The position numbers were made by a program, and so were the translations under genes. A DNA stretch of 64,000 bases, taken from NCBI RefSeq assembly GCF_003046425.1, contig NZ_QAJG01000002.1, positions 62,001 to 126,000 of the forward strand, given 5' to 3'. This document shows, piece after piece, positions 21,887-34,786 of this stretch (positions are counted from its first letter, which is position 1; each line of letters begins with the position of its first letter). The stretch comes from Leptospira borgpetersenii serovar Javanica (GTDB lineage: Bacteria; Spirochaetota; Leptospiria; Leptospirales; Leptospiraceae). The notes beneath the pieces were generated by a model, which was not told the DNA's origin, did no database searches, and saw nothing but the letters and a program-made list of their open reading frames with translations.

Positions 21887-22792
21887 TCAAAATCGTTTTA
21901 TAAGACGCACCACCTGATCGAAAATCCTGTCTTTAACACTCGATCGACTAAGTTTATGAAAATAATCTCGATATAAATTTCTTACTTTAACGTCTTCTTC
22001 AATTTTAATTTTTTCAATTCGGATCGGCGATAAACTCAATTCAACGTCGTATTCATTCGTTGTATCGCAATGTGTTCCGGAAGCGTCCAACCCAATATTA
22101 AACACTAGAGATCTGGCCGGATACAATGTTAATCTATTTTGTAAAAAGGCGGAGGCATACCATCGTATAGCCCAGGAATCGTTTTTACCCGCAATTTGAT
22201 CCTTTAACATTTGAGTATAAGGGTACGAACCCTGCATATCAAATTCATACATTAAATTTTCTGAAATTAAGTTATCTAAAAGTTTTTTTCCATCTTGTTC
22301 GAATAAATCCCAGCCCCTCTTCCAAGTCGCCCAGCCCCAACAATCGGCACCTCTTAAAAAATACGTCTCGGGGGTTTTTGCGGTAAACGGAAGCCGATAA
22401 GCGTGTATGGAAACCACCCGATTTAAATTCTCATAATATTCCAATCCATGATTTAAATAAGTCAAAAAATATTTCGAGGTTATCATATCGTCTTCTAAAA
22501 CGATAATTTTGCCATATTTTGTTACTAGTTCAGTCACTCCAGATATAATGGATTTTGCTAAACCTACATTGTCTTTTTTTTCATAAACGATAACTTTTTT
22601 AAAACCAGTCGCTTCTTTGACAATCGATCTGACTTCTCTGATCTTGTCCATATTTGTATCAGGCTTAGGCCCATCACAAAATACAAATAATTCAGACTGC
22701 TCCGCATAATCGTTGTTTGATAAAGAATCGATCGTTCTTTTTGTATGCTCCGGTCTATTATAAACAAAAAGTGCAATCGGTGCTAATACCAT
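21887..22792 (-). CDS. Glycosyltransferase (GT-A fold, GNT-I-like)
   Basis: A 301-residue putative glycosyltransferase. The N-terminus APIALFVYNRPEHTKRTIDSL (4-24) is the first GT-A strand and helix, and VLEDDM at 98-103 is the metal-binding acid cluster found in GNT-I-like and some GT2 bacterial enzymes. GADCWGWATWKRGWDLFE and DSWAIRWYASAF are the conserved Trp-rich acceptor region of the group. It starts three bases after the Wzx stop and is probably co-translated with it. It acts in the cytoplasm on the lipid-linked O-unit; donor unknown. Confidence 0.8.
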   Translation of the reverse strand: MVLAPIALFVYNRPEHTKRTIDSLSNNDYAEQSELFVFCDGPKPDTNMDKIREVRSIVKEATGFKKVIVYEKKDNVGLAKSIISGVTELVTKYGKIIVLEDDMITSKYFLTYLNHGLEYYENLNRVVSIHAYRLPFTAKTPETYFLRGADCWGWATWKRGWDLFEQDGKKLLDNLISENLMYEFDMQGSYPYTQMLKDQIAGKNDSWAIRWYASAFLQNRLTLYPARSLVFNIGLDASGTHCDTTNEYDVELSLSPIRIEKIKIEEDVKVRNLYRDYFHKLSRSSVKDRIFDQVVRLIKRF

Positions 22793-22795
22793 TTT

Positions 22796-25745
<2,950 letters not shown>

Positions 25746-26319
25746 AGATCTAGTAAGAATTTTTCCAATTTAGAATTATTAAAACCTATTTTAAAGAAAA
25801 CTCACTATAAGTTTTACTAAAATGGCCCTTATTTTTGATATTATACATTGAGTTCTTAAAAACAGATAAAACACTTTTAAAAGCACTTTATTTTTGCTCA
25901 CGACGAGGACACATGAAAATAGCACTATGTGCCTGTTTAAAAAGTTAGAATACTCTTTGTAACAAAACTTCCAAAAGTTTGTTTCAAAGCCCATTTGCAC
26001 TTTACGTATAAGCCTATAAAATGAAAACAAAGTTAGTTCGTTCAGATATATCAAGAAAGATCTGAAAACGACTTTAACCATTGCTGTCTAGGAGTCCCAC
26101 AACTCTAGGATTTTAGGACAATTTCCGACTCCTTTACATAAGAATGAATGAGAAGTCTTGAATAACCTATTCATATATGGAAATCGTATCTTACCTACCA
26201 CCATTGTCGGACAAAAAAACATTAGGTCTTATTCACATTGCCTTTTATTTATTTTATAAGTTTTTATGAAAAATACTCAAGTTTTCATAATGAAAATTTA
26301 AAGTAAGTTTCCAATTTTT
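25746..26319. other. 570-base gap with one unrecognised open frame
   Basis: The minus strand holds an open frame of 96 codons (25791-26081) rich in Phe, Leu and Lys that I cannot assign; its composition is typical of random AT-rich DNA or a decayed membrane protein. Near 26085-26130 there is a GGAGTCCCACAACT motif shared in part with 50315-50340. This gap separates the initiating transferase gene from the polymerase-like gene. Confidence 0.35.
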
Positions 26320-27585
26320 CTACCTAGCCCCAAAACCTGTCAGAATCGTCTTAACGGTTTTAAACGCAATCAACATATCTAACCAAAATGAAAAATTCTT
26401 TATATAATAAAAGTCGTACTCTAACTTCACGTTCATTCCGTCCACTTCAGCGGCGTAACCCTGTTCTACCTGCGCCCAACCGGATATACCAGGTCTAACA
26501 ACATGTCGATAAGCAAAAAAAGGAACATCTTTTTCATACCATTCTGAAAGTTCCATGGACTCGGGCCTAGGTCCTATAAAACTCATATCTCCCTTTAGGA
26601 CATTAAAAATCTGTAATGTTTCATCAAGTCGATATTTTCGCAATACTTTCCCGATTTTAGTAATTCTTAGATCATTTTCCCCTTGAGTAAATCCTTTTCC
26701 TTTTTTTTCAACATACATCGTTCTAAATTTATAAAGAGTAAATATCCTTCCTCGATACCCCATTCTTTTCTGAGAAAATATAACCTTTCCTTTACTTTCC
26801 AAACGGATAAGTATCGCTATTAAAAGCATAAAAGGAAAAAAAATTGGAAAAACGAACAAGGCAGCTATAAAATCTATAAAACGTTTTACTGTTTCATAAA
26901 ATTTAGAAGGTAATAAAGAACCGAATTCGTTTTCAGAAAGATAAGCAATTTTCACCCTTCCGGTTAATGATTCTATAATTTGTTTAGTATGATAAACAGG
27001 TATTCTGGATAAAGTACATCTTGCTAAAAACTTTTCCCATTCAGGAGTCAAATTTTTTGCACGTAGATCCGCCACTACTGCATCAAATCTTTCTTTTCCC
27101 AAATCAGGTTTTTGCAAAAAAACAAACTGAGTTCCATGGGTTTCCCTAAACTCCAAAGCTTCTCCAAATGGAACTAATGCAAATCTTTGCAAACGGTACC
27201 GATGTCCTATAAAATATCCTATATAACACCAAGTTAATGTAGTAATAAAACCGAACAGAATTACCTGAATACTATATTCAGCTCGATTCATTAAATTGAA
27301 TGCAACTAGAATCCCGAATACGATTGCAGTCGTTGGTAAAATGTAAGCAGAGGATTGAGCTCCGGGATATTTTAATAATCTTCTCAAGGAAATAAAGGTA
27401 ATATTAAAAGCGATTAAAACACCCATCGCCGAATTGAAGCTATTTTTATCTATACGATTCCAGAAGTCGAATCCCCATAATGGAACTATAGTAATACAAG
27501 AAACGAATAAACTACCAGCGGTTAATTGAAAAAGTGTACTTAAAAGTACTTGTTCATGAATTCTAGAATGCCTTCGAACGTACAT
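26320..27585 (-). CDS. Initiating polyprenyl-phosphate sugar-1-phosphotransferase
   Basis: A 421-residue protein of the polyprenyl glycosylphosphotransferase family (WbaP/WcaJ type). The N-terminal part has four or five hydrophobic segments (about 15-130) and a soluble domain. A re-entrant hydrophobic helix at about 236-261 (AALFVFPIFFPFMLLIAILI) leads into the catalytic domain with LYKFRTM (284-290), RLDE (319-322) and GPRPE (338-342). It should transfer a sugar-1-phosphate to undecaprenyl phosphate and thereby start O-unit synthesis. The gene lies three bases after the WbuB-like gene, within the FucNAc block, which hints at a HexNAc or deoxy-HexNAc first sugar; that is inference. Confidence 0.92.
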   Translation of the reverse strand: MYVRRHSRIHEQVLLSTLFQLTAGSLFVSCITIVPLWGFDFWNRIDKNSFNSAMGVLIAFNITFISLRRLLKYPGAQSSAYILPTTAIVFGILVAFNLMNRAEYSIQVILFGFITTLTWCYIGYFIGHRYRLQRFALVPFGEALEFRETHGTQFVFLQKPDLGKERFDAVVADLRAKNLTPEWEKFLARCTLSRIPVYHTKQIIESLTGRVKIAYLSENEFGSLLPSKFYETVKRFIDFIAALFVFPIFFPFMLLIAILIRLESKGKVIFSQKRMGYRGRIFTLYKFRTMYVEKKGKGFTQGENDLRITKIGKVLRKYRLDETLQIFNVLKGDMSFIGPRPESMELSEWYEKDVPFFAYRHVVRPGISGWAQVEQGYAAEVDGMNVKLEYDFYYIKNFSFWLDMLIAFKTVKTILTGFGAR

Positions 27586-27588
27586 AAA

Positions 27589-28776
27589 TTAGGAAAGAAT
27601 TTTTAAAACTGTCTCCACAGCATTATCAACAGAAAATTTACTCTTAAGAAGTAAATTTGCATTTCTACCCATTTGTTTTCTAATCTTATCATCTAACAAT
27701 ACAAGTGCATTTTTATAAAATTTTTCAACATCACCTGCAATTGCGACCAAACCAGATTGAGAATCCTCTAATATATTCTTAAGATCATTCCCAGGATTTA
27801 CGGCACCTAGAATCGGCTTTTCCTGAACCATATATCCTAAAATTTTACCTGGAAAATTATGCGTCTTATGATCAAAGTGTAAAGTAAAAAGCCCAATATC
27901 AAACTCGGCTAACATGAGTTTAAACTCCTCTTGAGACACAGGATCCAAGAGAATCATATTATTCAATTGTAAATCTTGTATTGACGTTTTAACTAATTCA
28001 ACTTCGTCCCCTGCTCCAACTAACAAGAATACAACATCCGTGTAGGTTTTCATTTTTTCAGCCAAACGGACTATATTCATCATATCTTGAGCTTTACCTA
28101 TATTTCCACCATAGAAAAAAACAGTCTTTCCTTCTAAATTTAACTTTTTGCGATAAAAGTTGTTCTTATTTAAAACGGGAGAATCGGTAGCCCAATTATA
28201 TAGAAGTTCAATATTTTTAAATTCAGGAAACTTCTTAGAAAACCATTCTATATTTGCAAGAGATTGTATCCCTATTTGATCTGCTGCTCTATAATTTAGT
28301 TTTTCATAATATTTAAAAAAACATGCGATCAAAGACTTTTCACGGATCATTCCATTGTCAATAATCCATTGGGGAAAGAAATCTCTTAAAATCAGGTAAG
28401 AAGGAGCTTTCCATAGATTTTTTAAGCGAAAAACTAGACTTCCCCAAAAAATAGAAGGAGAGTAGTAAATGATTAGATCATGATGGTTTTGGATAAAATA
28501 TTTTTTTAGATATTTCCAAGCCCTTCTGGAAAGTATGAATTCGTTGATAAGACGTTTCAGCTTTGAAACATTTTTAATTTTACCCGATGAAAATTGTAAA
28601 ATAGTAACTCCGTCTAAAGTATCTTTTTTATAATTTTGCTTTAAATCGACTCCAGGCGTAATAATCGTTATCTCGTTTTCTTTCTCCTTTAATTTCACCG
28701 CCAATTCATGCATCATCTTAGCAGCGACTTTTGTACTTTTAGGAAGGTAATCGTCGACGATGATACAAATTTTCAA
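27589..28776 (-). CDS. GT4 glycosyltransferase, WbuB-like (probable L-FucNAc transferase)
   Basis: A 395-residue GT-B fold enzyme of family GT4. The N-terminal domain starts MKICIIVDDYLPKSTKVAAKMMHELA and the C-terminal domain has FFYGGNIGKAQDM (near 218-230), FLLVGAGDE and a sugar-nucleotide contact region GLFTLHFDHKTHNFPGKILGYM. The same order (fnlA-fnlB-fnlC-wbuB) occurs in E. coli O-antigen clusters, where WbuB transfers L-FucNAc. Start is TTG at 28776 with an AGGA ribosome site seven bases upstream; the next in-frame ATG would cut into the first strand. The donor UDP-L-FucNAc is an inference from context. Confidence 0.85.
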   Translation of the reverse strand: MKICIIVDDYLPKSTKVAAKMMHELAVKLKEKENEITIITPGVDLKQNYKKDTLDGVTILQFSSGKIKNVSKLKRLINEFILSRRAWKYLKKYFIQNHHDLIIYYSPSIFWGSLVFRLKNLWKAPSYLILRDFFPQWIIDNGMIREKSLIACFFKYYEKLNYRAADQIGIQSLANIEWFSKKFPEFKNIELLYNWATDSPVLNKNNFYRKKLNLEGKTVFFYGGNIGKAQDMMNIVRLAEKMKTYTDVVFLLVGAGDEVELVKTSIQDLQLNNMILLDPVSQEEFKLMLAEFDIGLFTLHFDHKTHNFPGKILGYMVQEKPILGAVNPGNDLKNILEDSQSGLVAIAGDVEKFYKNALVLLDDKIRKQMGRNANLLLKSKFSVDNAVETVLKILS

Positions 28777-28785
28777 AATAATATC

Positions 28786-29916
28786 CTAATACTTTTTCCA
28801 GATAACTCGGTTCACGTAATCTGTATAACTATGAATGATCCGAACGACTTTTTCAGAAACGTTCGGCATAATGTAATCACTAACATTGCGTAAAAGTTTT
28901 CCTTCACCTTTAGGCTGTTTTTCTAAAATTTGGAGAGCTTGTAATATTCTTTCTTTTTCCAAACCAATCATCATTACACTAGCCTCTTCCATTCCTTCTG
29001 GCCTTTCATGCGCTTCTCGAATATTTAAAGCCGGGAAATTGAGTATAGAAGACTCTTCTGTAATAGTTCCGCTATCGGAAAGGACCGCCTTGGCAGATAA
29101 CTGTAGTTTATTATAATCTTTAAAACCTAAAGGTTTTAAAAGTTGAACCAACGGATTAAAGGAAGTATTCGACATATTGATTTTTTTTTGAGTTCTAGGA
29201 TGAGTAGAAATAATGACCGGAAATTTAAATACTTCAGCTATTGTATTGATAACATCTACCAATTTGGCAAAATTTTTATCCGAATCTATGTTTTCTTCTC
29301 TATGCGCACTTACGACAAAATACTTTCCTTCTGAAACTTTCAATTTCTCTAAAATATCTGATTTCTTAATTTCTTCCAAATAATAATTTAGAACTTCAAA
29401 CATAGGACTTCCGGTCTTGATCACCATATCGGAGGGTAAACCTTCTCTTAAAAGATATTCCCTAGCAATACTACTATAAGTTAAATTAATATCGGCGGTA
29501 TGATCAACGATTCGTCTGTTGATTTCCTCAGGAACACGTTGGTCGAAACAGCGGTTCCCAGCTTCCATGTGAAAAATAGGTATCTTTCTTCTTTTGGCGG
29601 GAATTACCGCCATACAACTGTTAGTGTCTCCTAAAACCAAAACAGCATCTGGTTGAATTTGAGCAAGCAACTCATCCACTTTAATGATTACGTTCCCGAT
29701 AGTTGCCGCTCCCGAAGCACCGGCGGCATTTAAAAAATGATCTGGTTTTCTAATTTCCAAATCATTAAAAAAGATCTCATTAAGCTCATAGTCATAATTT
29801 TGACCGGTATGAATCATGATATGATCACAATATTGATCTAGTTTCGCAAGGACCCTAGATAGACGAATGATTTCCGGTCTTGTGCCTATAATTGTGGAAA
29901 CTTTTAATTTTTTCAT
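28786..29916 (-). CDS. fnlC: UDP-N-acetyl-L-pneumosamine C2-epimerase FnlC
   Basis: A 376-residue non-hydrolysing UDP-HexNAc 2-epimerase of the WecB/WbjD/Cap5G family. Motifs: GTRPEIIRL (11-19), GDTNS (96-100), HMEAGNRCFD (116-125) with VPEEINRR (128-135), and VSAHREENID. Directly behind fnlA and fnlB, it should catalyse the last step to UDP-N-acetyl-L-fucosamine, inverting C2 of UDP-L-PneNAc. A WecB-type epimerase would normally have HVEAGLR; the HMEAGNR seen here is the FnlC/WbjD variant. It overlaps fnlB by four bases (ATGA). Cytoplasmic. Confidence 0.92.
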   Translation of the reverse strand: MKKLKVSTIIGTRPEIIRLSRVLAKLDQYCDHIMIHTGQNYDYELNEIFFNDLEIRKPDHFLNAAGASGAATIGNVIIKVDELLAQIQPDAVLVLGDTNSCMAVIPAKRRKIPIFHMEAGNRCFDQRVPEEINRRIVDHTADINLTYSSIAREYLLREGLPSDMVIKTGSPMFEVLNYYLEEIKKSDILEKLKVSEGKYFVVSAHREENIDSDKNFAKLVDVINTIAEVFKFPVIISTHPRTQKKINMSNTSFNPLVQLLKPLGFKDYNKLQLSAKAVLSDSGTITEESSILNFPALNIREAHERPEGMEEASVMMIGLEKERILQALQILEKQPKGEGKLLRNVSDYIMPNVSEKVVRIIHSYTDYVNRVIWKKY

Positions 29917-31019
29917 AAATCAATTTTACAGGAATATGTGTCAGGTTTAGATTTATCGAAAATTTCACTGGCCCAAAGCATTACGACCATTTTCTCCTGA
30001 CCGACATTAGTAATATCGTGCGTCCATCCCGGTATAGATTCTACAATCTGCGGAATATCTCCTTCCGTAAAAGTCTCAAAATATTCATTTGTTAGAATAT
30101 GCCTAAAACGAAATTTTGCTTTTCCGGTAATAACAAGAAATTTCTCAATTTTACTATGATGATAATGCTCCCCTCGTGTTACACCTGGGTGAGCCGTAAA
30201 AAAAGAAAATTGTCCCGCGTCTTGAGTCTTAAGCATTTCTACAAATACGCCTCTTTGATCTTTATACTGGGGAATGGAATATGAAAAAGAATCGGTGTCC
30301 AAATAACTAGTAAACGTAGCGTATAAAGCGCGCATTAAACCAGTTCCTACATTAGGAATTGTTAAATCTTTACGGCTTTGTTTAAAAGATTGTAATATTT
30401 CATAGAGTTCGCCTAAAGTTATTTTATAAGTGATAAGATTCTGTTCAAAGCTTTGGGAGGGCTTTTTTATAACACTAATAAACTTATCTACTACATCATC
30501 GATATAAGCTAAAACTATATTTGTATCCGGATCGTTAATTTTTACAGGTAAATCTCTGACGATATTATAACAGAACGTAGCGATTACAGAATTGTAATTA
30601 GGCAAACACCATTTCCCAAAGACGTTCGGTAAACGAAAAATAAAAACAGGATTTCCATTTTCCGTTTGCAAACGATTCAGAATACGTTCCGCTTCTAATT
30701 TACTTTTACCATATTCGTTGTCCAGTGTCGCCTGAATCGAAGACGAAAAAAGAATAGGTGTTTTTTTATTTTTTTCTTTTAATAAGCTGCAAATAGATTC
30801 GGTTAAATCCGTGTTTACTTTTTTAAATTCCAGGGTTTCTTTAGGACGATTTACTCCGGCCAGATGAAAAATAAAATCTACCTCAGAAATAAATTGGGAC
30901 AATTCTTTTTCAGCAGATTCCTTGACATAAGAAAATATTTTAAATTCTTTTCTCTCCTTTAGCTGAAGAGTTAGATTTTTTCCAATAAAACCATTTGCAC
31001 CCGTTATTAAAATATTCAT
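29913..31019 (-). CDS. fnlB: UDP-2-acetamido-2,6-dideoxy-hexulose reductase FnlB
   Basis: A 368-residue bifunctional-looking protein of the WbjC/Cap5F/FnlB family. The N-terminal Rossmann domain has TGANGFIGKN (6-15), a catalytic Ser region and Y-x3-K in EYGKSK, and the C-terminal cupin domain has GEHYHHSKIEKFLV from 283, with the metal-binding His cluster. In the UDP-L-FucNAc pathway it epimerises C3 (cupin) and reduces the 4-keto sugar from FnlA to UDP-L-TalNAc/PneNAc. It lies six bases after fnlA and overlaps fnlC. Both domains look intact. Confidence 0.93.
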   Translation of the reverse strand: MNILITGANGFIGKNLTLQLKERKEFKIFSYVKESAEKELSQFISEVDFIFHLAGVNRPKETLEFKKVNTDLTESICSLLKEKNKKTPILFSSSIQATLDNEYGKSKLEAERILNRLQTENGNPVFIFRLPNVFGKWCLPNYNSVIATFCYNIVRDLPVKINDPDTNIVLAYIDDVVDKFISVIKKPSQSFEQNLITYKITLGELYEILQSFKQSRKDLTIPNVGTGLMRALYATFTSYLDTDSFSYSIPQYKDQRGVFVEMLKTQDAGQFSFFTAHPGVTRGEHYHHSKIEKFLVITGKAKFRFRHILTNEYFETFTEGDIPQIVESIPGWTHDITNVGQEKMVVMLWASEIFDKSKPDTYSCKIDL

Positions 31020-31025
31020 AATAAG

Positions 31026-32060
31026 TTAATCAATTATTTCTGCTGGCTTTCCTTCTATCACATTTCTAATAAATTGCAGCTTCAATAACATATCCTTCAT
31101 TTCTTCTAAATTCAATCTTTTAGTATTATGAGAATTATAATCTTCTAATGTAGAAATCCTTTTTTCCCCCTGATCAATAAACTTTCCATAATTTAGATCT
31201 CTTAGATCGGGCGGAATTCTATAGTAATCTTTTAGATCCTCTACACTGGCCATTTCTTCACGACTGAGAAGAGTCTCATAAAGTTTTTCACCGTGACGAG
31301 TCCCTATAATCTCAACAGGGTGACGAGATTTATTCAGTAATTCTAATAAAGCTTTTGATAAAATCTCAATCGTTGCCGCCGGAGCTTTTTGTACAAAAAT
31401 ATCTCCATTATTTCCATTTTGAAATGCGTACAATACAAGTTCCACTGCATCTTCTAAAGACATCATAAACCGTGTCATATTCGGATCTGTTATAGTAATG
31501 GGTTTTCCATTTTTAACTTGTTCTATAAAAAGAGGAATCACAGATCCTCTAGAAGCCATCACATTTCCGTAACGAGTTCCACAAACTATCATATCTGATT
31601 TTTCGATACTTCTAGACTTAGCTACCATAACTTTTTCCATCATAGCTTTTGATATACCCATTGCATTAATAGGGTAAACCGCTTTGTCAGTGCTCAAACA
31701 AACTACTTTTTTGACATTACATTGAATAGCCGCTTCAATTACGTTTTCAGTTCCCAATACATTTGTTTTGACCGCTTCTAAAGGAAAAAATTCACAAGAA
31801 GGAACTTGTTTTAGAGCAGCAGCATGAAATACATACTCAACTCCTCGAAAAGCACTTCGAACTGAATCCAAGTCCCTAACGTCTCCGATAAAAAATTTCA
31901 GTTTAGAATTATTGTGTTTCTTTCTTAAATCATCTTGTTTCTTTTCGTCTCTGCTAAAAATTCTAATTTCTCTAATATCACTATTTAAAAATCGATCTAA
32001 AACTGCTTTTCCAAAAGAGCCCGTTCCACCGGTTATTAAAAGAGATTTGTTTTTAAACAT
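31026..32060 (-). CDS. fnlA: UDP-GlcNAc 4,6-dehydratase/5-epimerase FnlA
   Basis: A 344-residue SDR of the FlaA1/CapE/WbjB group. It shows TGGTGSFGK (10-18), HAAALKQVP (79-87), LSTDKAVYP (122-130) and, where most SDRs have Tyr-x3-Lys, Met134-x3-Lys138 (MGISK), the normal variant of the inverting dehydratases. It converts UDP-GlcNAc to the 4-keto-6-deoxy intermediate with C5 (and C3) epimerisation, the first step to UDP-L-FucNAc. The ATG has a good GGAG site upstream (GCGGAGTTGAATTG). It heads the fnlABC-wbuB block. Confidence 0.94.
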   Translation of the reverse strand: MFKNKSLLITGGTGSFGKAVLDRFLNSDIREIRIFSRDEKKQDDLRKKHNNSKLKFFIGDVRDLDSVRSAFRGVEYVFHAAALKQVPSCEFFPLEAVKTNVLGTENVIEAAIQCNVKKVVCLSTDKAVYPINAMGISKAMMEKVMVAKSRSIEKSDMIVCGTRYGNVMASRGSVIPLFIEQVKNGKPITITDPNMTRFMMSLEDAVELVLYAFQNGNNGDIFVQKAPAATIEILSKALLELLNKSRHPVEIIGTRHGEKLYETLLSREEMASVEDLKDYYRIPPDLRDLNYGKFIDQGEKRISTLEDYNSHNTKRLNLEEMKDMLLKLQFIRNVIEGKPAEIID

Positions 32061-32085
32061 TCAATTCAACTCCGCTACTTGTTCG

Positions 32086-33216
32086 TTATCTATTTAAAAC
32101 ATCATAAAAAAATTTGAAAGTGGAATCTGCAGTCTTTTTCCAGTTATAAATTTTACTTCTTTTGTATGCATTTCGAGCTAATTTCGTTCTTAGATTAGGC
32201 GACTCTATCAATTTAACTAAAGAATCGGCTATACTGGCTGGAACCTCAGGATTAAAATATAAAGCATTATCCAACAAGATTTCTTTCATAGAAGACATGT
32301 TTGAACAAGCAATTGGCAAACCTGCTGCCATTGCTTCCGTTACGATTTGTCCAAAAGTTTCACAAGAAGAAGCAAAAACGAAAATGTCAGCAGAATGATA
32401 TTTTTTTTGAAGCTTTTCATGTGCTATTTGACCTGTATAATAAATATACTTTCCTAAGGGATCGTATTGATTCATTTTATTGATCAATAGTTTTAAACTT
32501 GGCTCATAAGCAGAACCTATAAATTCAATTGAAACGGGAAATTTTAAGTCATGTAAGATAGAAATAGCTTCAGCGACATTCCATTGATGTTTATACATAT
32601 CAACTGTTGAGACATATAAAATTTTTAGAGGTTTCGAAAACGTGTACTCATTTATTTTCTTTTGCTTTTTTGTTTCTTTTGAAAACCTGGAATGAATGCC
32701 ATGAGGTATAATTGCAGTTCTATGTAAAATTTTCTTAATAACCTTTTGTACTAAATCCTTTGCATACCTTGTTAAAAAAATGATACCATCCGCTTTTCGA
32801 AAAGTTGCAGATTGTAAAAAATAAAGAATTACATTTCGAATAAACTGCCAAGATAGCCCATAACGTTTCATCTCTTTCCATTCAAAAGGTAGAAGATTTT
32901 GATTGATGGTAACAAAAGGTCTAAAATTTCCTAAATAATATCCACCGGGTATAAATAATAAATCACAGTCCTTTACTTTTTTTCTGAGTATAAATTTCTG
33001 CCAATAAATCCTCCAAAGAAGGGATTTATCCAAAAAAGGCTCATGACTTTTTTTTAACCAATTTCGATTTTCTAATTTGTTTAAGATTTTTTCTCCGCCC
33101 CATACTATCACTTTTTCAAAACCGTAATGAGTCGGATCAGCCGCTCTTAAAAGTTCAACTAGATGAGCCACTCCCCCACCACTATAAATATTTGAAGCAT
33201 CAATTCCTAAAATCAT
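32086..33216 (-). CDS. GT4-family glycosyltransferase
   Basis: A 376-residue GT-B fold enzyme. The N-terminus MILGIDASNIYSGGGVAHLVELL is the acceptor domain start of mannosyltransferase-type GT4 enzymes, with the Gly-rich loop GGG. The donor domain shows LKILYVSTVDMYKHQWNVAEA, then YHSADIFVFASSCETFGQIV and TEAMAAGLPI, the E-x7-E motif that binds the nucleotide sugar. It lies 25 bases upstream of fnlA and is probably in the same transcript. It would add a hexose or deoxyhexose to the growing O-unit; the donor is not known. Confidence 0.88.
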   Translation of the reverse strand: MILGIDASNIYSGGGVAHLVELLRAADPTHYGFEKVIVWGGEKILNKLENRNWLKKSHEPFLDKSLLWRIYWQKFILRKKVKDCDLLFIPGGYYLGNFRPFVTINQNLLPFEWKEMKRYGLSWQFIRNVILYFLQSATFRKADGIIFLTRYAKDLVQKVIKKILHRTAIIPHGIHSRFSKETKKQKKINEYTFSKPLKILYVSTVDMYKHQWNVAEAISILHDLKFPVSIEFIGSAYEPSLKLLINKMNQYDPLGKYIYYTGQIAHEKLQKKYHSADIFVFASSCETFGQIVTEAMAAGLPIACSNMSSMKEILLDNALYFNPEVPASIADSLVKLIESPNLRTKLARNAYKRSKIYNWKKTADSTFKFFYDVLNR

Positions 33217-33322
33217 TGCGAAAATTTAAACAGTCTTATAAAAGTAAATCAAAAAGTCAAAATTATTAAGTATGTAAGATAATTGTAATGTATTTAAATT
33301 CGAACCAAAATCAATCTTTCTC

Positions 33323-34605
33323 CTAGATAGAGATAATTCTATTTTTGATTTTTTGAATTATCAAACCAGAATTATAGAGCAAAACGCTTTGAATTACAGT
33401 AAATTCAAGTATATACTTAATAAGTGTATTCGGAAAATCTCTAAAAAAGAAGAAAGGAAGAAAAGAACAAATCGCTATGTAAATACCGGACAAACTCTCG
33501 TTTCTCTTTAGAAAATTCAAAGTTAAAGATAATAAAAACATAAAAATCATAGAACCAATCAATCCAAAGTTTACCATTAATTCTACGTAGTTATGAGTCG
33601 TTCCTTGAAATACACTGATTGGTTTTCCCATTTCAGCTATAGCCTGGATGTATTTAAATTTCTCTGGAAATAGAATGGAAGGAATCATTCCAATTACATT
33701 ACTTAATAAAGGAATTGGAAATTCAATGAGATGAAGTTCGTTCTTGTTTAAGAAAGAAATCAATGTCATTCCCACGTATCCAGGTTCCATCAAAAAGTTT
33801 TGAGCAATTTTAAAAAAAGTAACGTCATATTTAACGCGAATCAGCCCCCAAATTGCATTCAAAACCGATAAACCAATTATAACGACAACAGAAGATATAA
33901 GTTGAAAACCTTTCAGCACTTTTTGCAAAACCAAAATCACAGAAATAATCGATAATGTAAAATATCCCCGATTCCCGGTGGAATACATTAGAAATCCAAA
34001 CAATAAGGAAACGATTAAGTATTGACTAAAAAAATACTTATCATATCTTTTCGTTTTCGGGAAATATCATAAAAATCAGCACGACTAGATGCATAGATAC
34101 AAAACAAAACGATCAAAGAAACATTTACGGATATAAACCAACCTCGTTGTAAAGGCCATTCCGGAACCGCAGAATATCCTCTAAACAAAACCGGAAGCAT
34201 ATATTTTAGAGATATAATACCAAATATTACTAATCCGTAAAAGAATAGATGAATTGGTGTTTTAGAAAAATCGTATTTACTTTTTAAAAAATCCCATTTA
34301 TGAGATTTTTTTTTAAAAATGATTTCTCCTAATACAAATGAAAGGATTAAAAGCAAGGAAGTCACTAGATACAAAATTTTCGCTTCTAAGTTTACGAGTT
34401 CATAAGACTCAATCACATCCATGCTCAAAACTACATTTTTTCTATCTCCTATTTCATAGGGAATTAAAGGAAGATACCAATAATAGATAAATCCTGATAT
34501 AAGTAGAAAATTATGATCTATGATTAATTTCCATTCTTTAATATTTATCTTTAGTATGTACAACAAAAGAAGCGCTATTATAAAAAGAACAAATCCGATA
34601 ATCAT
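33323..34605 (-). pseudogene. O-antigen polymerase (Wzy-like) with a one-base frameshift in a T7 run
   Basis: Two adjoining frames encode halves of one polytopic protein. The N-terminal 196 codons (ATG at 34605) have 5-6 membrane segments and end RKRKDMISIFLVNT and stop; the C-terminal 226 codons (33323-34003) begin with TGNRGYFTLS, the usual conserved motif of O-antigen repeat polymerases, and contain the periplasmic loop region GTTHNYVELMVNFGLIG. Adding one T to the T7 run (A7 on the plus strand, 34028-34034) joins them without a stop: ISIFFSQYLIVSLLFGFLM, giving about 427 residues, a normal polymerase length. The gene is thus off in this sequence, by mutation, sequencing error or reversible slippage. 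Confidence 0.85.
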
Positions 34606-34786
34606 CCAATACTCTCCAAATTCTAATTGATAAATAATTAGAGTCTTCTTATACTTTTAAAAAGATTTATCGTGGCTAGGCAAAAATTCGTAAACTTTTA
34701 AATACTCGAATCTTTAAAAACATTGCTTTAGCGTTTCAAACCACCAAAAGAGGAACCCATTTCCGTTGTAAAAAATGATTTACGGT

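Noticed and set aside
25791..26081. Possible small membrane protein of 96 residues
   Set aside because: Phe/Leu/Lys-rich translation without a family match, ribosome site or operon position; kept only as part of the gap description.
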